Shown piece after piece: positions 5,954 to 7,586 of a stretch of 7,586 bases of DNA (position 1 is the stretch's first letter; each line of letters opens with the position of its first letter). Made by a program: the position numbers and the translations under genes. The notes under the pieces were generated by a model. The model searched no databases and was not told the DNA's origin. It saw only the letters and a list, made by a program, of their open reading frames with translations. The DNA is from Devosia equisanguinis (GTDB lineage Bacteria > Pseudomonadota > Alphaproteobacteria > Rhizobiales > Devosiaceae), in NCBI GenBank assembly GCA_945888565.1, contig CAMDAL010000197.1, forward strand, positions 1-7,586. Direction: 5' to 3'.

Positions 5954-6741
5954 CCATCGAGCTCGACGACGACGCCGACCGCTATCGCGCCCCCGCCCTC
6001 GACAAGGGGCTCGACATCCTCGAGCTGCTCGCCGGCATTCCGGACAGCCTGAGCCAGGCCGAGATCGCCAAGGCGCTCGATCGCAGCCCCAACGAGATCT
6101 ACCGCATGCTCGATCGGCTGGTGCGCCGCGGCTATGTCCGCCGCAATGCCGAGGATCGCTACGACCTCACCCTGAAGCTGTTCGAGCTGTCGCACCGCCA
6201 CTCGCCCATCCAGCGCCTCGTCAGCCAGGCCCAGCCGATCATGCGGCAGTTCGCCTTCAAGGCCGAGCAGGCCGCCCACCTCGTCGTGCAGGATCGCAGC
6301 GCGCTCGTCGTCATCACCCAGGTCGATGGCCCCGGCTACTGGAACGTCTCGATCCGCGTCGGCAGCCGTATCGGCCTCGTCAACACCGGCTCGGGCCACA
6401 TCTTTCTCGCCTTCGCCACACCGGAGGAGCGCACCGTCATGCTCGCCGAGCAGGCGCTCGGCCCCGAAACCCTGCCCGCCGGCCTCGCCGCCCGCCTCGC
6501 CGACGTCGCCACCCAGGGCTACGAGGCCATGCCCAGCGCCCAGACCGCCGGCGTCTTCAACCTCTCCGTCCCGGTGCTGGGCCCGCTCGGCACCATCATC
6601 GCCGCCCTCACCTGCCCTTACACGCAGCGGCTCGACAAGCTCGATGCCCCCAACATGCCGGCCACGCTGGCCATGCTGCAGCAGGCCGGCCGCGAAATCT
6701 CGCAACGCGTCACCCCGTCAGGTCAACATGCGCATCCTTGA
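5950..6741 (+). CDS. IclR-family transcriptional regulator
   Basis: This 263-residue DNA-binding regulator has an N-terminal winged helix-turn-helix at about residues 15-75 (APALDKGLDILELL, then SQAEIAKALDRSPNEIYRMLDRL and the wing GYVRRNAEDRYDL). A C-terminal IclR effector-binding domain spans about 90-255 and contains GSRIGLVNTGSGHIFLAFA and GVFNLSVPVLG. Such proteins bind small metabolites and repress or activate adjacent catabolic genes. ATG 5950 gives the usual family length and the usual short N-terminus before the RYRAPALDKG motif. GTG 5872 (GGAGAGG 7 bases upstream) or ATG 5890 (GGAGGG 10 bases upstream) would add 26 or 20 residues and have better ribosome-binding sites, so the start is not settled. 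It is divergent from the transporter/enzyme operon and shares a transcript with the lactonase-like gene. Control of both units is inferred from position. Confidence 0.93.
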   Translation: MTIELDDDADRYRAPALDKGLDILELLAGIPDSLSQAEIAKALDRSPNEIYRMLDRLVRRGYVRRNAEDRYDLTLKLFELSHRHSPIQRLVSQAQPIMRQFAFKAEQAAHLVVQDRSALVVITQVDGPGYWNVSIRVGSRIGLVNTGSGHIFLAFATPEERTVMLAEQALGPETLPAGLAARLADVATQGYEAMPSAQTAGVFNLSVPVLGPLGTIIAALTCPYTQRLDKLDAPNMPATLAMLQQAGREISQRVTPSGQHAHP

Positions 6742-7552
6742 TACCCACCTGCACCTCGTCTACCCGGACCGCTTCGACTACCCCTGGCTGTCGGGCGCCC
6801 CCGCCATCAACAAGCCTTGGACCGCCGAGTCCTACTTCGCCGAAGCCGCCCCGCTCGGCATCGAGAGCGCCCTCCACATGGAGGTCGACGTCGCCGAAAC
6901 CGACATCGTCCCCGAGACGGCCTTCGTCACCCCCCTCCCCCGCATGGCCGGAGCCATCGCCGCCTGCCGTCCCGAAAGCCCTGATTTCGCGGCACAACTC
7001 AACGCGCTGACTGCCATCCCCGGCGTCCTGGGCCTGCGCCGCATCCTCCACACCTCGCCGAACGACCTCAGCCAGTCCGACCTCTTTGTCGCGAACCTCC
7101 GCCGCCTCCCGGCGAGAAACCTCACCTTCGACCTCTGCGTCCGCGCCGACCAGCTCGCCCCCGTCGCTACGCCACTGGCGCAGCGCGCTGAAGACGTCAC
7201 CTTCATCCTCAACCACTGCGGCGTCCCAGACGTCCTCGGCGCCGGCCTCGACCCCTGGCGCGCCGACATCCGCGCTCTGTCGGCGCTGCCCAACGTCAAC
7301 GCGAAGATCTCCGGCATCGTCGCCTATTCCGGCCCCGATTGGACCATCGACACCATCCGCCCCTACATCGAGCACGTCATCGACTGCTTCGGCTGGGACC
7401 GCATCGTCTGGGGCTCCGACCACCCCGTCGTCACCCTCACCGGCTCCCTCACCCGCTGGGTCGAAGCTACCCACGAAATCATCAAGGGCGCCACGTCCGA
7501 GGACCAATCCAAGCTCCTGCACAAAAACGCAGAACGCATCTACCGGGTTTAG
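6728..7552 (+). CDS. COG3618 amidohydrolase, probable sugar-lactone hydrolase (L-fuconolactonase-like)
   Basis: This 274-residue TIM-barrel metal-dependent hydrolase of the amidohydrolase-2 group includes sugar lactonases such as L-fucono-1,5-lactonase, and also galactarolactone isomerase and 2-pyrone-4,6-dicarboxylate hydrolase. Visible motifs are H7-x-H9 in ILDTHLHL at the end of strand 1, GLRRILH (102-108), LNHCGVPD with H163, K193 in AKISG, and the C-terminal WGSDHP with D231, the usual catalytic Asp. Length is normal. The ATG at 6728 lies inside the end of the regulator gene (14-bp overlap in another frame), with CAGGT just upstream, so the two are co-transcribed. With the aldo/keto reductase and dehydratase across the divergent promoter, the natural role is opening the aldonolactone to the aldonate. 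The substrate is inferred. Confidence 0.92.
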   Translation: MRILDTHLHLVYPDRFDYPWLSGAPAINKPWTAESYFAEAAPLGIESALHMEVDVAETDIVPETAFVTPLPRMAGAIAACRPESPDFAAQLNALTAIPGVLGLRRILHTSPNDLSQSDLFVANLRRLPARNLTFDLCVRADQLAPVATPLAQRAEDVTFILNHCGVPDVLGAGLDPWRADIRALSALPNVNAKISGIVAYSGPDWTIDTIRPYIEHVIDCFGWDRIVWGSDHPVVTLTGSLTRWVEATHEIIKGATSEDQSKLLHKNAERIYRV

Positions 7553-7564
7553 ATCACCGAGGGC

Positions 7565-7578
7565 GGAGGTGGTCCTCC
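7565..7578 (+). terminator. Short inverted repeat after the lactonase gene, cut by the window edge
   Basis: GGAGG (7565-7569) and CCTCC (7574-7578) form a 5-bp GC stem with a 4-base loop, 12 bases after the stop codon. The window ends 8 bases later, so a U-run or a longer stem cannot be judged. Confidence 0.2.
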
Positions 7579-7586
7579 ACTGTGGC

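Noticed and set aside
5856..7010. Alternative-frame + strand ORF across regulator and lactonase
   Set aside because: Extremely Arg/Pro-rich translation crossing two well-supported genes in other frames.

Overview
The window is GC-rich, with compact operons, C/G-ending codons and no recognisable phage or insertion-sequence genes. It looks like a chromosomal sugar-catabolism locus of an alphaproteobacterium; Hyphomicrobiales (Devosia- or Rhizobium-like) is my best guess. That guess rests on gene content and composition only.

Layout. Positions 3-86 hold what may be the tail of a rightward gene of unknown function, followed by about 120 bases without a gene. Positions 206-5680 are one leftward gene set. 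In transcription order it encodes a periplasmic sugar-binding protein with a signal peptide, two CUT1-type ABC permeases that overlap by ATGA, an aldo/keto reductase of the L-fucose (D-threo-aldose) 1-dehydrogenase type, and a mandelate racemase-subgroup enolase-superfamily enzyme with its full catalytic set. A 143-bp two-armed palindromic element (4168-4310) lies between the binding-protein gene and the first permease gene. A divergent control region of about 270 bp (5681-5949) holds candidate promoter and operator signals and a possible short leader ORF. Rightward from it run an IclR-family regulator and a COG3618 amidohydrolase of the sugar-lactonase type, overlapping by 14 bp.

How the genes fit together (inference from families and context). 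A sugar is captured and imported by the ABC system, whose ATPase is not in the window. The aldo/keto reductase oxidises it at C1 to an aldonolactone, the amidohydrolase opens the lactone, and the enolase-superfamily enzyme dehydrates the aldonate to a 2-keto-3-deoxy acid. These are the first steps of a non-phosphorylative pathway of the L-fucose/D-arabinose/L-galactose kind. The IclR protein probably senses an intermediate and controls both directions. The exact sugar cannot be read from the sequence. The dehydratase is a short protein of mandelate racemase size rather than the longer classical L-fuconate dehydratase, so the substrate is open. Later enzymes (keto-deoxy-acid dehydrogenase or aldolase) are absent from the window.

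I see no defence, mobile or otherwise radically new system here. The points most worth a second look are the palindromic element, the IclR leader and operator region, and the unassigned substrate.
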